From contig NC_079376.1 of the NCBI RefSeq assembly GCF_021018895.1, forward strand, positions 17,478,001 to 17,542,000: DNA of 64,000 nt, given 5' to 3'. Below the pieces are notes generated by a model, which saw only the letters and a program-made list of their open reading frames with translations, was not told the origin of the DNA and ran no database searches. Below, one piece after another: positions 38,521 to 49,900 of this stretch (the stretch's first letter is position 1; every line of letters starts with the position of its first letter). The translations under genes and the position numbers were made by a program. This DNA is from Seriola aureovittata. Its lineage: Eukaryota > Chordata > Actinopteri > Carangiformes > Carangidae.

Positions 38521-40232
38521 ATGTAATTGGTATTTCTATAATAGCTCACATTCTCACAGCTCTCATAACATTGTTTTTGGCCACAGCAGGCAGCTAAAGA
38601 AATCCATTATAATTTGCCTCCACACAGAAAGGCAGAGGAGCATTTAGCTACTAAGAGACTAAACACACAGTAAAATGTAGAGTGCCTAATGGATTTACAT
38701 AGACCAGAAACATGACTCTAAATGATTGCTGAAGTTGCTTACTATCTTAAAAGGAGTTGTCAATGTTGTATTCACAGCTAGTTTCCTTTGCCCCCAAAAT
38801 GGCCAAAAGTTACTGCAGGTTTAACTTTTCATGCACAGTGAGATCCAAATTTGAATCTGTCCAATCATATGGTTTATAATTATATTCCCATTTACCTCAG
38901 CTTTGCTTTATGCTTACTTCTAATTAGCAAATGTAAATATTATAGGCCTACCTGCAGAAGGTCATAATATTAGTGCTGTCGTGAGTGTGTTACCTTACGT
39001 TGCCTGTTTTACATTTTCCAGCATTGATTAGTGGGGTTTTTTTTCTCTGTATGTCTTAAAAGCTGTGTGGTTTCTTTTGCCAAACCCACCAGGCATCACA
39101 AGTCTCAGTGGCATCATATCAACTTTGCAGCATTATTGCCAGGGTTTGAGATTATTCATGGATGCATGAGTTGGGAGGCAGAATCGGGACCTATTACCAG
39201 AGATGAGGAGAAGGTCATTGTTGGCTGCTCTCGCTGGAGAGAATTCCACTCGTCCAGCAAGAGAGACGTTATCAGCACAGCTACCTCATTATAAGACCTC
39301 CCTCTAAGCTCAGGACCCTGAGGCCAGGAAGGATATTAAAGCTTACAGAAATTTGCTGACATGGCAGGAGAAGCCATTCTCAGCATCAACAGGAAAACAT
39401 CCAAATCAGCCCACATGGCGGATTCTAGTGGTTCTGGCTTCAGATGACTTGGGCTTTTTGTATAAGGCTATTAAAGGAGTTGCTGAAGTCAGAAATCATT
39501 TACACTTGATGCTAATGTGCTTTACCTCTACCAAGTAAAGTCAACAAGTTTTCATTCATCACTTTCCACTTGGTTTTGGTGTTTCACTCAGTTACACTGA
39601 GCAGAAACCAAAATATTAAAAATGTCTGTATGCACAGTGTTATCTGCGCCTAATGCTCCTTTTATATATTGATAATCATCAAATGTGTACAAGATTAGAA
39701 AAATACTTTACGTTTAATACAATGGACTGTGTTCCACTGTTATGCAATACATCAGACAAAACTATGCATACGATGACTAGGTGTATTTTATTTATTTTTG
39801 ATTACAGTTATTAAGTTCAACAACAGAATTTTGTAAAACAATTATACAGCATGATTATATAATTTCATTATGACACCACTTTCACTTTAATATTCAAATG
39901 TCACCCAGTCCTACGCTTGATTCAACCTGCCTTCTGTTTAGACTGACTTCTTTGTCCCCGTGTGCCAGCTCCTGTAATCCCCTTAGACGCACCACCTGCA
40001 GACTGCCTGTTATGTAAAGACAGGGCGTTATAAGGGCTGGCCAGACTGTCCTGCATCAGATAGCTGTGCACAGGTTGAAGAGTCACACACATACACCCGG
40101 ACGGACCCTCTGTCGGTGGGTTTCCCGTCCTGGGAGTCCAGGGAGAGGAGCTTCAGAGAAAGATATTCAGCTGTTATCCGGCCTTTGATTCATCCCTGAT
40201 CTGACAGGAAGGCCAGCGTGGAACTCTCCAAA
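38521..40232. other. Intergenic DNA and 5' region of the small-protein gene
   Basis: No exon seen. A TTATAAG word at 40028-40034 lies about 200 bases before the next start codon and could be a TATA element for it; this is weak. Confidence 0.4.
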
Positions 40233-40283
40233 ATGATTTTCAGACTCCCAAGACTGACTCCAGGCTACATCCGGCTGCTGCAG
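40233..40283 (+). CDS. Small-protein gene, coding exon 1
   Basis: 17 codons ending at the strong donor CAG|GTGAGC. A at -3 gives a good initiation context. Confidence 0.65.
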
Positions 40284-41828
40284 GTGAGCAGTTGTGAAAA
40301 TTTAACGTTCAAAACATAAGGAGGTTCTGGTTTGGATATTTGAATGCTAATTTATTACAAAGGTGTATAACTTTTAATGTCAAGTAGTAATTGTAACCAC
40401 CTGCTGTGTATTTTCATGTGCTGGGATTTCTTTTTTACTCTCAGATGCAGAGTGACACTAAAGCTGTCTGCACTAGCGGGTATCAGGGGCTTAAAGTGCT
40501 GAGTCGTTTAGAAGTTGCCTGCAGTGGATTGAACTTTATTGCAGTTTATCTGCACCAGACAGTTTGTTTTGATTTTAAGATCTTTAAAATAAAAGTGCAG
40601 AAAGCCCTCTTAATGTCTTGGGTTTGAAGTGTAGGTTGCATGGTGCTTGACATGCTCTGTCTTTACTGAGGAGTAGAAAAAAGTGGCAGATGAAATAACT
40701 TGACGGTTTTGGAGTGCAGCCGTTGATGTAATGAATATTTGCAAGGTATGGGCTTTATGGGTAAGTACAGTTTTATAGGCTGAGATAGCATACAGCGTAC
40801 AGCCATTTTTTTCAGTCAAGCGTCTCAACAGATTCCGTAGTGACAAGATGATGAAATACAGCACCAGGATATTATACTAAACATGTCATCCAGGCTACTG
40901 TTTCTGTGATTGTAGGATGCATTTTGTTTTAGCTCACAAAACATAATGACTTTTTTTTTTTTTGTTGTGCTGTTTACCAGAAACAGTGGAGAAATCCAAG
41001 CCTACAACAGTCCATTGCATTGTAAATGGAAATGGGAACTGAGTGAGTGAGCCACAGGAATGGCTTCTTAACTGCCTGTGACACAACTCCATTAGAAACT
41101 ATGAAGTTTCTATTATTTGCTCCTCTCTGCTCTTTATAATTGTCAAGGGTCCGTGAAGGAAATTACCCATGTTGCAAAATAGACAAGCTTTTTGTTTGTC
41201 AGAAGAGACAGACTGCGATTTGCTAAATGAGAGAAGATGGGTTTTTAATCTCTCGGGCATTGGTGGGAGGGTTGGATGAGGTGGGGGATGAGGTGAGCAC
41301 ATTATGGCTCACTCATTTGATGCAGACGATTGTTTGGAAAAATGGGCTTCAAAGCATGTTGTCTTCCTCTCCTGTGGGCTTTCGAACTAAAACAGAACAT
41401 TAACAAATCATAACTCTGGTCATTCTCTGCAATGATATCGTTTTATTTCTGGATCGCTTTGACAATTTGTCTTTCATGCGAAAATCCAGCAATCACCTGA
41501 TCCCGTTTCACTTTCCACTTTTGTCTTCTTTCAGACCCAGGCCTACCATAATGTGTCTGTGACGCCGCCAGCTGAGAAGACCATGCCTGGTATGGCGGTG
41601 CTGCTGGGGGCTGTGGGGATCGGCATGTGCGGCTACAGCTCCAGGCAGTTGGCCCTCTACCATCGGCCCTCTGCCCGTGTGCTGCAGTGGGTTGGCACAC
41701 ACACTGATGCCAGCATGGCGGGCACTGCGGCCCACAGGACCCCCCTCCTGGATGTAACTCGTCGGGCCAATGCCTGCCAGGAGATCCCACCTCCCTCCTT
41801 TGTCGGCGAGAAAGTTCCCTTAAAGTAA
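40233..41828 (+). CDS. Unrecognised 114-residue single-pass membrane-type protein (two exons)
   Basis: Exons: 40233-40283 (MIFRLPRLTPGYIRLLQ) and 41535-41828, joined through a GT-AG intron without a frame change. The first 30 residues contain several Arg and no acidic residue, which resembles a mitochondrial targeting sequence. Residues 36-51 (GMAVLLGAVGIGMCGY) form one short hydrophobic segment. The C-terminal half is polar, with ANACQEIPPPSF near the end. Exon 2 is clearly more GC-rich than its flanks and free of stops, as expected for coding DNA. I do not recognise the family. A small mitochondrial inner-membrane protein would fit but is inference. No canonical AATAAA was seen in the 300 bases after the stop. 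Confidence 0.65.
40284..41534 (+). other. Intron of the small-protein gene
   Basis: 1.25 kb, GT-AG, with acceptor 'tcttctttcag'. No repeat of note. Confidence 0.6.
41535..41828 (+). CDS. Small-protein gene, coding exon 2 with stop
   Basis: 97 codons plus TAA. Holds the hydrophobic segment and polar tail. The antisense frame here is a shadow. Confidence 0.68.
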   Translation, partial: TQAYHNVSVTPPAEKTMPGMAVLLGAVGIGMCGYSSRQLALYHRPSARVLQWVGTHTDASMAGTAAHRTPLLDVTRRANACQEIPPPSFVGEKVPLK

Positions 41829-44800
41829 CCTGTGAATTATGTTGGCTGGCCCACATAATTGGTTGAGTTCCAGTAACTACACTTTTGCACATCTACGATT
41901 GTAGCTATGCTGGCCCATTGCACCAATGTGGCCCATGTGCTCTCTAAAGATGTGCTAGTGTGGAGTTCTGGCTGAACCTGTATGTTGGCAGGAAGTTGAG
42001 AGTGATATCTTATAGTAATATAGTGCAACACATACAAAAATTGTTTAAATTACACTGGATTGCATCAATTAGTCACTAATATTAGAGTCTTAAATGTGCT
42101 GAGAGGACACTAGGCAATGTGAATGATTGGATGAGTACTTAATGATGCTGGAACTTCCCAAAGACTGTTGCTGAATGTAGCTTGAATGAGCTAACATCTT
42201 TAATTTGGAGACATTGTCTGTCTTTTTGAGGCCTGCCGTAATAAGGGACTGACGCTTGGCAGTGCCCCTCTGCACACAGATGGTTGGCAACCCTCTCTCT
42301 GTGCCCCCCTCACACACACTCCCTCCCACCCCAACCTTCCCCAGGCAGACAGCCATGTGTAAGTGCTTGAGCATCCCATCCCTGTCCATGACTTCAATTG
42401 ATTTCCTCTGAGGAGGAGCAGGTGCCATCCATCAAGAAGCCTGGGCATTTTGCTGGCGCGGTCTGGCATCGGCTGTCAATCAGGAGACAGCCGTGGAAGG
42501 CACAGGTTGTGGCTGAATCAGTGACTTTGTGTTTTCAGAAAAGTTACATTCTCCAAGAGTTCAGTCAGGGTGGTGGAAAAATAGCTGGGAGAGTGGCTGA
42601 ACAGTTTTGTGAACAGAATACATATCTTAAAGTTTGTGTAACATTTGATATCAAGACCCGAGTCATGTAAACAACACTTGCACTAATACGCTTTGCTGGA
42701 TTATGAATCCTAATTTACCTGGCTGAGACGTTGCAGATGGCGGGTGGGCAAGGTAGAATGGTGATTCCTCCTGGATAAACCAGTGTCCTCGGTGGGGATT
42801 AACCCAGGTAGAAAATCACTCCTGGCACACACACTCATTAATCTAATCTGGTATTAGACAGGCAAGGACCCATGAGAGGCAGACTGTTCCTGTGCATCCC
42901 AACTTTGTACCATTCCCCCTGCGGTGTCCACCATTTGTCCTACTGTCATACGTGGATTTATAGATTATGGGATTGGGAAAGGGTGTTTCCATTTGGCAGT
43001 TAAAAGGGATTTAAGCTTCGGCGAGACACTGAGCGTGGTTGAGAATGTGTGCAGTGCCTTATAGATCGCACAGGGTCACACTGTCTTTAAATTTACTGCC
43101 TCTAATGCTGAGTATGGACATGTAGAAATCTATCGAATCTGATATGATGGTGTTTCAAGTCGTAAAAGGGAGAGTTTTATTTCTCCATAAACAAGAAGAC
43201 AGGAGGAGGAGGTTTTACTAGTATTCTGGAAAGTTGTGAAAAATGAGGATGTGTGTGTTTCATCACTTAGAGGTCAGCCAGACCTTGTAATCCATTTTTT
43301 CAGAGCTGAAGAGCCATCCTTGTGTGTCTGCCAAATTGGACCAGCGGCTAGTTGTGGCAGCCTGGGAGGTTTTAGAGCCCCAGTAGTGACAATCGAGAAC
43401 GCTAGTGCAGTAGGTCACCAACAAAATTGTCATAATCCACTCAGCAGAGGGAGCTAATGGCTCCAACTGGCAATAGACACTGAACAATTGGTCACCTTAT
43501 TCTGGACAGTGACTGACACCCATAAACAATTTCGCAATGGGATTGTGATGGTATCAAAACAACACGATACTCATACTGGGTGTTCATACACCTGAGTGAA
43601 AAGTAGAGGGTATATTGGGACTTTTAAAACTTTCCTTCCGGCAACAACAGATTCGGGTACATGTATGATTCGCCCTGGTCTTCACCTGCTCTAAAATCCA
43701 AGTCTGAAAGTATTTGACATGCTGGCACTCAGTGCACTTTATAATCATGTTCAAGCAATGCACTCCCATGAGTGTGAAATCAATGTGGGTAGGGGTTGGA
43801 GGTTGTGTGATGCACCTGGCTGGTTTTGATGGATTCTCTCTACACTGCAGTGGTGCACAGTGAGCACAGAGCACTGTGCAAACCTATTGATCTCAGTCAG
43901 AGAGCGAGGGAGAGCTTGTCTCCATACTGCAGCAAACTTCCTGTTTCACTCAGCATTGTACAGTTTATGAGGGAGAACTGCTAAGACAGTGCACCGACAA
44001 AAGGAATATCTGAAAACATGTTTTCTTTTGGAATAAAACACAGTATTCCTCTGTCTGCTGTGAGTTTCATGCATCAGTGCTCATCCATTACAATCCATAA
44101 AGGACTACAAACTGGAGTCCAGCTGTGTCCATTAGAAGAGAGATTTGCTGTGTTAGCAAAATAATTGTTATTTGATGACAAGATGTTAGAGGACTCTTAT
44201 GAAATAAAAGCATTTGGCAAACATGCTGCTCTACTGTTGCACTTTAGTCACACCTGTGGGTCTCCTTGTTTCTGTACAGTGCTATGCGATGAAGTTGTTA
44301 TTTTTGTACCAAAAAATAAATATGTTTGTAGTCAAAGTGCAATTTATCCTCTTTTAGACAGCAGCTGTCTACAATGATAGAAAACTTACAAATAGCCCTT
44401 TTAAAGATATGGTCAAGTAAACAAATTGGGGGTCATTGACATTCACATCCACACTCCTCTAGAGCATTTTTGTGGTTTTTGTGGTCTTGGTTAAACACTC
44501 GGAAGCAGGGTTGACATTAATCCATACTAGGTCTGAAAAATGTCTTAAGGCCCCGAAAAGACCAGTGACCTTCCCACCATTTACAAATCTGCAGATACAG
44601 GATTCATCAATGGATATTTTTCATCTCAGAAAGATAACATTAAACAATGAACTCAAAAATGTTGATGTTTATCCAAAAAAACATGTGCAAATACTAATAT
44701 TGATGCTGTAGATTTCATAAAATAGGCAATATAAATATCTTATTTTCATAAACTTGGACAGGCTTTGCAGCATTGCAAATCCAAAATAGCCAGTGGGCAA

Positions 44801-45188
44801 CAAAGATTGGGTAATCATAGGAAATGTCTTTTTATTTCAAACATGACAGTCAGATTGCTTAAATTAGCCTGCAATGGAGCCACAATAAAAGGTCACTAAG
44901 AGCCCTAGTAAACAGCAGATAAGGGGTTAAGCTATATTAACTCTTTGTCTTTTTTATCTTGTGTAACCTTTCAATAATTGGACAAATCAAATCAAAGAGT
45001 TGCATCATTGGTAAAAAACTATTCAGACAAATTGTCGAATTTATGAGCATACACACACCGCCCTTGTTTAATGCTTTCACGGTGTGTAGATGTTGCACTA
45101 GAACAGCATCATCATAATCCAGTGATGTGGGAGCCACATAAGCACTTAGTTAGGGAGGTTTGAATTAAATGTATCCGGTAGCCGTTGG
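41829..45188. other. 3' region and intergenic DNA
   Basis: No exon found. AATAAA-type words at about 44033 and 44201 are too far from the preceding stop to assign. Sequence is unique with no long microsatellite. Confidence 0.5.
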
Positions 45189-45275
45189 TATAAAAACAGT
45201 GTTTCAGCCTGGAGCTGTTTGGTACAGTAGGTCAGTGGGTCATCAGTGAGAGTCTGCTTCATAATAAGTCAAGAG
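45189..45275 (+). promoter_or_regulatory. Putative TATA promoter and non-coding first exon of the cytospin-like gene
   Basis: TATAAAAA at 45189-45196 is followed 80 bases later by a strong donor AAGAG|GTAAGG at 45275/45276. The next coding exon has an acceptor one base before its ATG. A start near 45220 would give a short non-coding exon of about 55 bases. This is inference from signals only; no transcript evidence exists here. Confidence 0.35.
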
Positions 45276-46337
45276 GTAAGGGAAGAGGGCCACCACTTCC
45301 CAGCGGCAACAGGTCTTTCCTAACACAGCCTAACTGTGCCCTCCAGTGGACACATCCAGCGCCCACCAGTCCCATCGCTCATCGTCGTTGTGTTTTTTTT
45401 CTTCTTCTTCGCTCTTTGTTTTGTTGTGCGGATTAAAACCAGACATTTCTACTTTTTTTTTCCCACCTGCTTATGAACATTTATATTTTTTAGCCGTAAA
45501 ATGTTGCGTGAGTTAAACTTTAGTCATAGGCAATGCAGTTGCATTTCTCCAGCGGCCATTCCCTCTCCTCAGTGAAGACTCACCAGAGCAGTGAGTGCGC
45601 TTGGTTGCTCAGCGCTGGAGGAAGCAAAGCGTGGAGAAGAACAGTTCACCAAACTCAGAGCGAAAGAGTTGGGATTTATTTGTCTGCTTTCAGCGGTTTG
45701 TATCCACTTCTCTTTTTCTTTTCTTTTTTATTGCGCTTCAAATTAAAGCAAAGGGTTTTTAATAGTGGTCGAAAAGTGCTTTTAAGTTACGTAAACACGT
45801 TTTCAAACTTTAGGATGCGCATTTCCTTTAGGCTTCTATGTAAAGAAAAAAAGGGTTTGGTTGCGCGTTAAAGTGCTGTGGAACAAAAATGATGTTACGT
45901 TCTTATCAAAAATATATATATTTTTTTTTGCCAAATTTGTTTTGCCAACTTGGATTAGTTTTGTTGTTGGTTTTGTTTTCGATCGCGCGGAATATGCGGC
46001 TTCTGTTTGTTTTGGCGCATTTCTCATGTGCACAGTTTATACTCCTTCAGATGCATTTTAACATGACATGCCAACACTTTGTGTGGCACATGTCACACCG
46101 GAGTGTCCTGCTTCTGCGGCTGATCTCACCCCTGTGGCTCAGCCTCTTTGTGTAAACAGTCTGATTTTCTTAGCATTCAAATGAACAGCATGAGCTCCCT
46201 GTTCTTTTCCTCAGTCCAGCAGGAACTTTTTTAGGGGAATCAAGGGTTGGTTCTGTTCAGAGCTGTAGTCACTGGATTATTTCTCAGCAGGATAGCAGTG
46301 CATAAGTGCATGACTTCATCCATCATCTTTCTGGATG

Positions 46338-46339
<2 letters not shown>

Positions 46340-46415
<76 letters not shown>
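46340..46415. repeat. (GT)38 microsatellite
   Basis: A perfect GT array ending 96 bases before the start codon of the cytospin-like gene, inside the proposed first intron. Confidence 0.97.
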
Positions 46416-46417
<2 letters not shown>

Positions 46418-46511
46418 GTCACCTCCACAGTGCCACTTTGGTGTGGGCTGAGTGAAAAAGCAACAAGCACCTGCAGGGCCGCGTCAGTGGCCCAAACCCC
46501 TTTACTGCAGT

Positions 46512-46551
46512 ATGGGCAACTTTTCCAGCAAGGACGGCCATGGACTCACAG
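46512..46551 (+). CDS. Cytospin-like coding exon 1
   Basis: Codes [13 protein letters not shown] plus one base. An acceptor 'tttactgcag' ends at 46510, so the exon has a 1-base leader. The donor is GGTATG. It carries the predicted myristoylation site. Confidence 0.75.
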
Positions 46552-46925
46552 GTATGTCAGCACACACACACTTATGAATCTCAGACTACTTTTTTTAAAC
46601 TCTCTGGTTCTGATCGATTCACTGTCTTCGAATCTTCTTTGCTCTGTGTGTGCATTCTGACATGGTTTACACATATTTGGCACTACATACAGACAGCTAG
46701 CAGTGTGTGTGGGTGTGTTTTGACCTCATGCTTTGTGATTCTTTGAGAATAAAGCCAGCACACCTCAAGGCACTGATTCATGTAGTAGGAAGAGGATAGT
46801 GGAGGGAAAGAAAGAGGACAGATACAGGAGGAGAGAGAGCATACCACAATAGATCCCTTAAAAAAGAGAGGGTGGATGAGGGATAATCAGGAAATTCAAG
46901 GCAACAAAAGGAGAAGCAGGCGGAA

Positions 46926-46973
<48 letters not shown>

Positions 46974-49900
46974 TGTCTGTGTGTGTGTGTGTGTGTGTGT
47001 GTGCGCACTGAGCGGCAGGAGGAATCTTGGCAGCCCTCCTGCGTGTTGCTCAGTGAGTGGTCATTCTCCTCGCGTCCCTGTGTGATTTGTTCTGGCCCCG
47101 CCAGGCCAGCTGTGATGAATCGGCAGAATTCCCCGGCTCAGCACAAGGGCAGCGGATTAATCATAGGAAGCCTAATGCTATCTGACATACACACCCACAT
47201 AAACCTGAATGGACACACACACTCTCTCATTCAGTCAATCTGCCACCCATGGTTGGACGAGCACATTAAGGTTTGGAATGAAGAAATAAGACGCAGGGGT
47301 GGCATGAGAAAGTTATTAGACAATCCTGTCATTCTTCTCCAGTGATTTGGCCTTACAGCAGGTGGTGCATAACTTTGCAAATGTTTGACTGCTGCTCTTA
47401 CATCACTTATGAAAAAAAAACATTCATTTTGCTAGCAGTGAGGCTTTTGTCCAAAGAAGGAAAAGGAGGAAAGAAAAGAAGGAGACACGATGCCCACTGG
47501 TTCCCATAACTTCTGAAGTTATTATTAGTTGGGCAAGGAATGCAATGAAAGTCAAAAGGTAAAAAATCACTTGTGTTATTGTTACTATGTCAAGTTTGGA
47601 AATTTATTTGCGGCCCACTGCTGCAAATTTGTCTCTATAAAAGTCGTCCTGTCTGTATGTGCGTGTGCAGAATGAGTGTTGCGGCAAAATTGCGGATGAG
47701 CAGTCCGAGAGGAATGTCTCTATTAAAGCGTCTTCAGGGGCATGGCCTGGATGTCTGCGGGCCAATGAGGGCCTTGTTGTTCTGGTCACCTCACTGAATA
47801 GTGTTTTCAGTTTAAACATGCCAGATTAGTGAACACTGTTTCCTGTTGTCGTTCTGTCCATTACTCAGTTGTCTGGTCATGTCTTTAAGTGGCTATCGCA
47901 ATTACTCAGAATATTTGCAAAAAAAAAAAAAAAAGTTTTGTTTATTATTTATTACTTCACTCGGATGTTTGAGCTTTATTGTGCAGAGTGATGAATGTGC
48001 AGAGTTTGACACTAGAAAGCTGTTTTCACTTTCATCTGCTCAAGAGGGGAAGTTTCTTTATGCTTACCTCAGATCCCAGTTAAAGATGAGCATGATTTTG
48101 TGACTTCTTACATAAGTGATGTGGAAACTTAAAACCTCCACTGCACATACAGAGAAAATGGAGTTTTCAGTGAAGTAGGAGACATCTTGTATCCAGTAAT
48201 CTTAAAACATGTCTTGAGGGGCTGTTTAAATATGTATACGCCATTCTTATCTTATCCGAATTTAATGTTTTTTTTTTTTCTTTAGGGGCCCATGGGGAGA
48301 GTTTCCACACTCCTCCTGCTTCTCCACAAAGTGATGTGCCTGCTTTCATCCCTGGTGTGCCCCAGCTTCACCCTACCTCACCTCAACCTTCCCTTGCAGC
48401 CCCAGTTTCACCTCCACCTCCAGTTCCAGTCATCACATCCATCGGGAAGAAGTCACAGCCAAAATCCAGCACCCCCAGCACCCCGACCACCCCGACCACC
48501 CCCAGCATTTCCAGTCCCGCTCCCGATTGGAGGCCTCATTCACCAGTCAGCTCCAACAGCTCAACCGCTGGTCCCGGAGTTACTCCAGTACACAACAAGC
48601 CAGGAACTATTGTGGTTAAAGGGAATGCTGCCTTGGGGAGGAATGGGGGTCCTCCAACTTCTACCCCGAGGACTCCGAGTTTTCAGGGGAAGACTGTGGC
48701 TGTGAGCCCGACAAAGAGCCCCTCTTCTCTGTGTGGTACCTCACCTTTGTTGGGCAGCTCTTCAGGGCAGGACTGGAGAGAAAGGGACAGTGGTCTGAGT
48801 CAGTCTTTACTGGTTCGTCATGAAGCTGGGGACGGCCACGGTGTGGAACTGGAGAAGCTGCTGGAGGAGTGTAGGACATCACTGGGTATCACTGGCAGTC
48901 CTGATGGGGCCACGAACACAGCAGGCAAGAGTGTTTCAATGTTCAATATATTTTTTCCTAAATATACTTTATATACTGCCAATAAATAATATTCAGGCCT
49001 GCAGAATTTTTATTTGAACACTACAACTTTTCGTGAAATTGCAGGCCTAACATTTCCTTATTTTCAAAAGGGCAAATCCACGTCCTTGACATTTCTTTTT
49101 TGTATTTCATATGCATGTGACGTCTTGTGACATTTTTTGTCCATCCCTCAGAGATACTGAAGCATCTACTGACAGAAGTGAAGACTTTGAAGAATACTTT
49201 GCAGGTGAGATGTGTTTGAAACGTTTCTTTGTTTTTAAATATATTTACCAGGTGTTGGGTTTGTGCTAAGTGTGATACTAAGGTTCAGTCACCGTTGGCT
49301 AACAGCAGTCGTTCATTCTTAGCTCCGCAACTTAAACTACTTGCGCTTGTTATTTTGAGTGCGTAAGTGTGTTCACACTGATAATTATGGCAACATTCAG
49401 TGCACTATGAATACCTGGATGATAGATAGATAAATAGATAGATAGATACTTTATTTATGCCCTAGGGGAAATTCATGAAGTGTGAAGTGGTGTACTCATA
49501 ACGGTCAAAAAATTGAGTGTGAAACGCTGGACACTTATCATCTTCAACAGTTGCTATCTTGGCTATGTAAGCGTTAGCGGAGGTACCACCAACCTATTGT
49601 CAAACTTATGAAAATGGTGGCCGAGGAAGCTACACCCTTAACAGAAACAATATGTAAATCAGTACGGTCTAAAACAAGTCAACCAGACACATTCAAAAGT
49701 TTGCTAGGGACAATATTTTCAACAAACTCATTGAGCTAACATTAGCTTAATTAGCTAGCTACAGCTAATAATATCTGCTAGTGATAATTACCCATTCAAC
49801 CTGCAAAACTGACAGTCCCATGGCAAGAAATGAGAAGCCTGCTTTTGTCTACCTGTGTTTGAAATGAAGGACCCTTTGTTTTTAAAACTCCTGATTTTGG

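Noticed and set aside
41443..41892. 149-codon minus-strand frame
   Set aside because: It is antisense to exon 2 of the small-protein gene; the plus-strand frame has splice support and the minus frame does not.
45533..45871. 112-codon frame upstream of the cytospin-like gene
   Set aside because: Low-complexity Phe/Leu run from T-rich DNA, and no family resemblance.
46929..47345. 138-codon frame beginning in a GT array
   Set aside because: The first part is the microsatellite and the rest has no similarity or splice logic.
48292..48705. 137-codon frame overlapping cytospin-like exon 2 in another phase
   Set aside because: Pro/His/Leu-rich product of a shifted low-complexity coding exon; phase does not fit the flanking exons.
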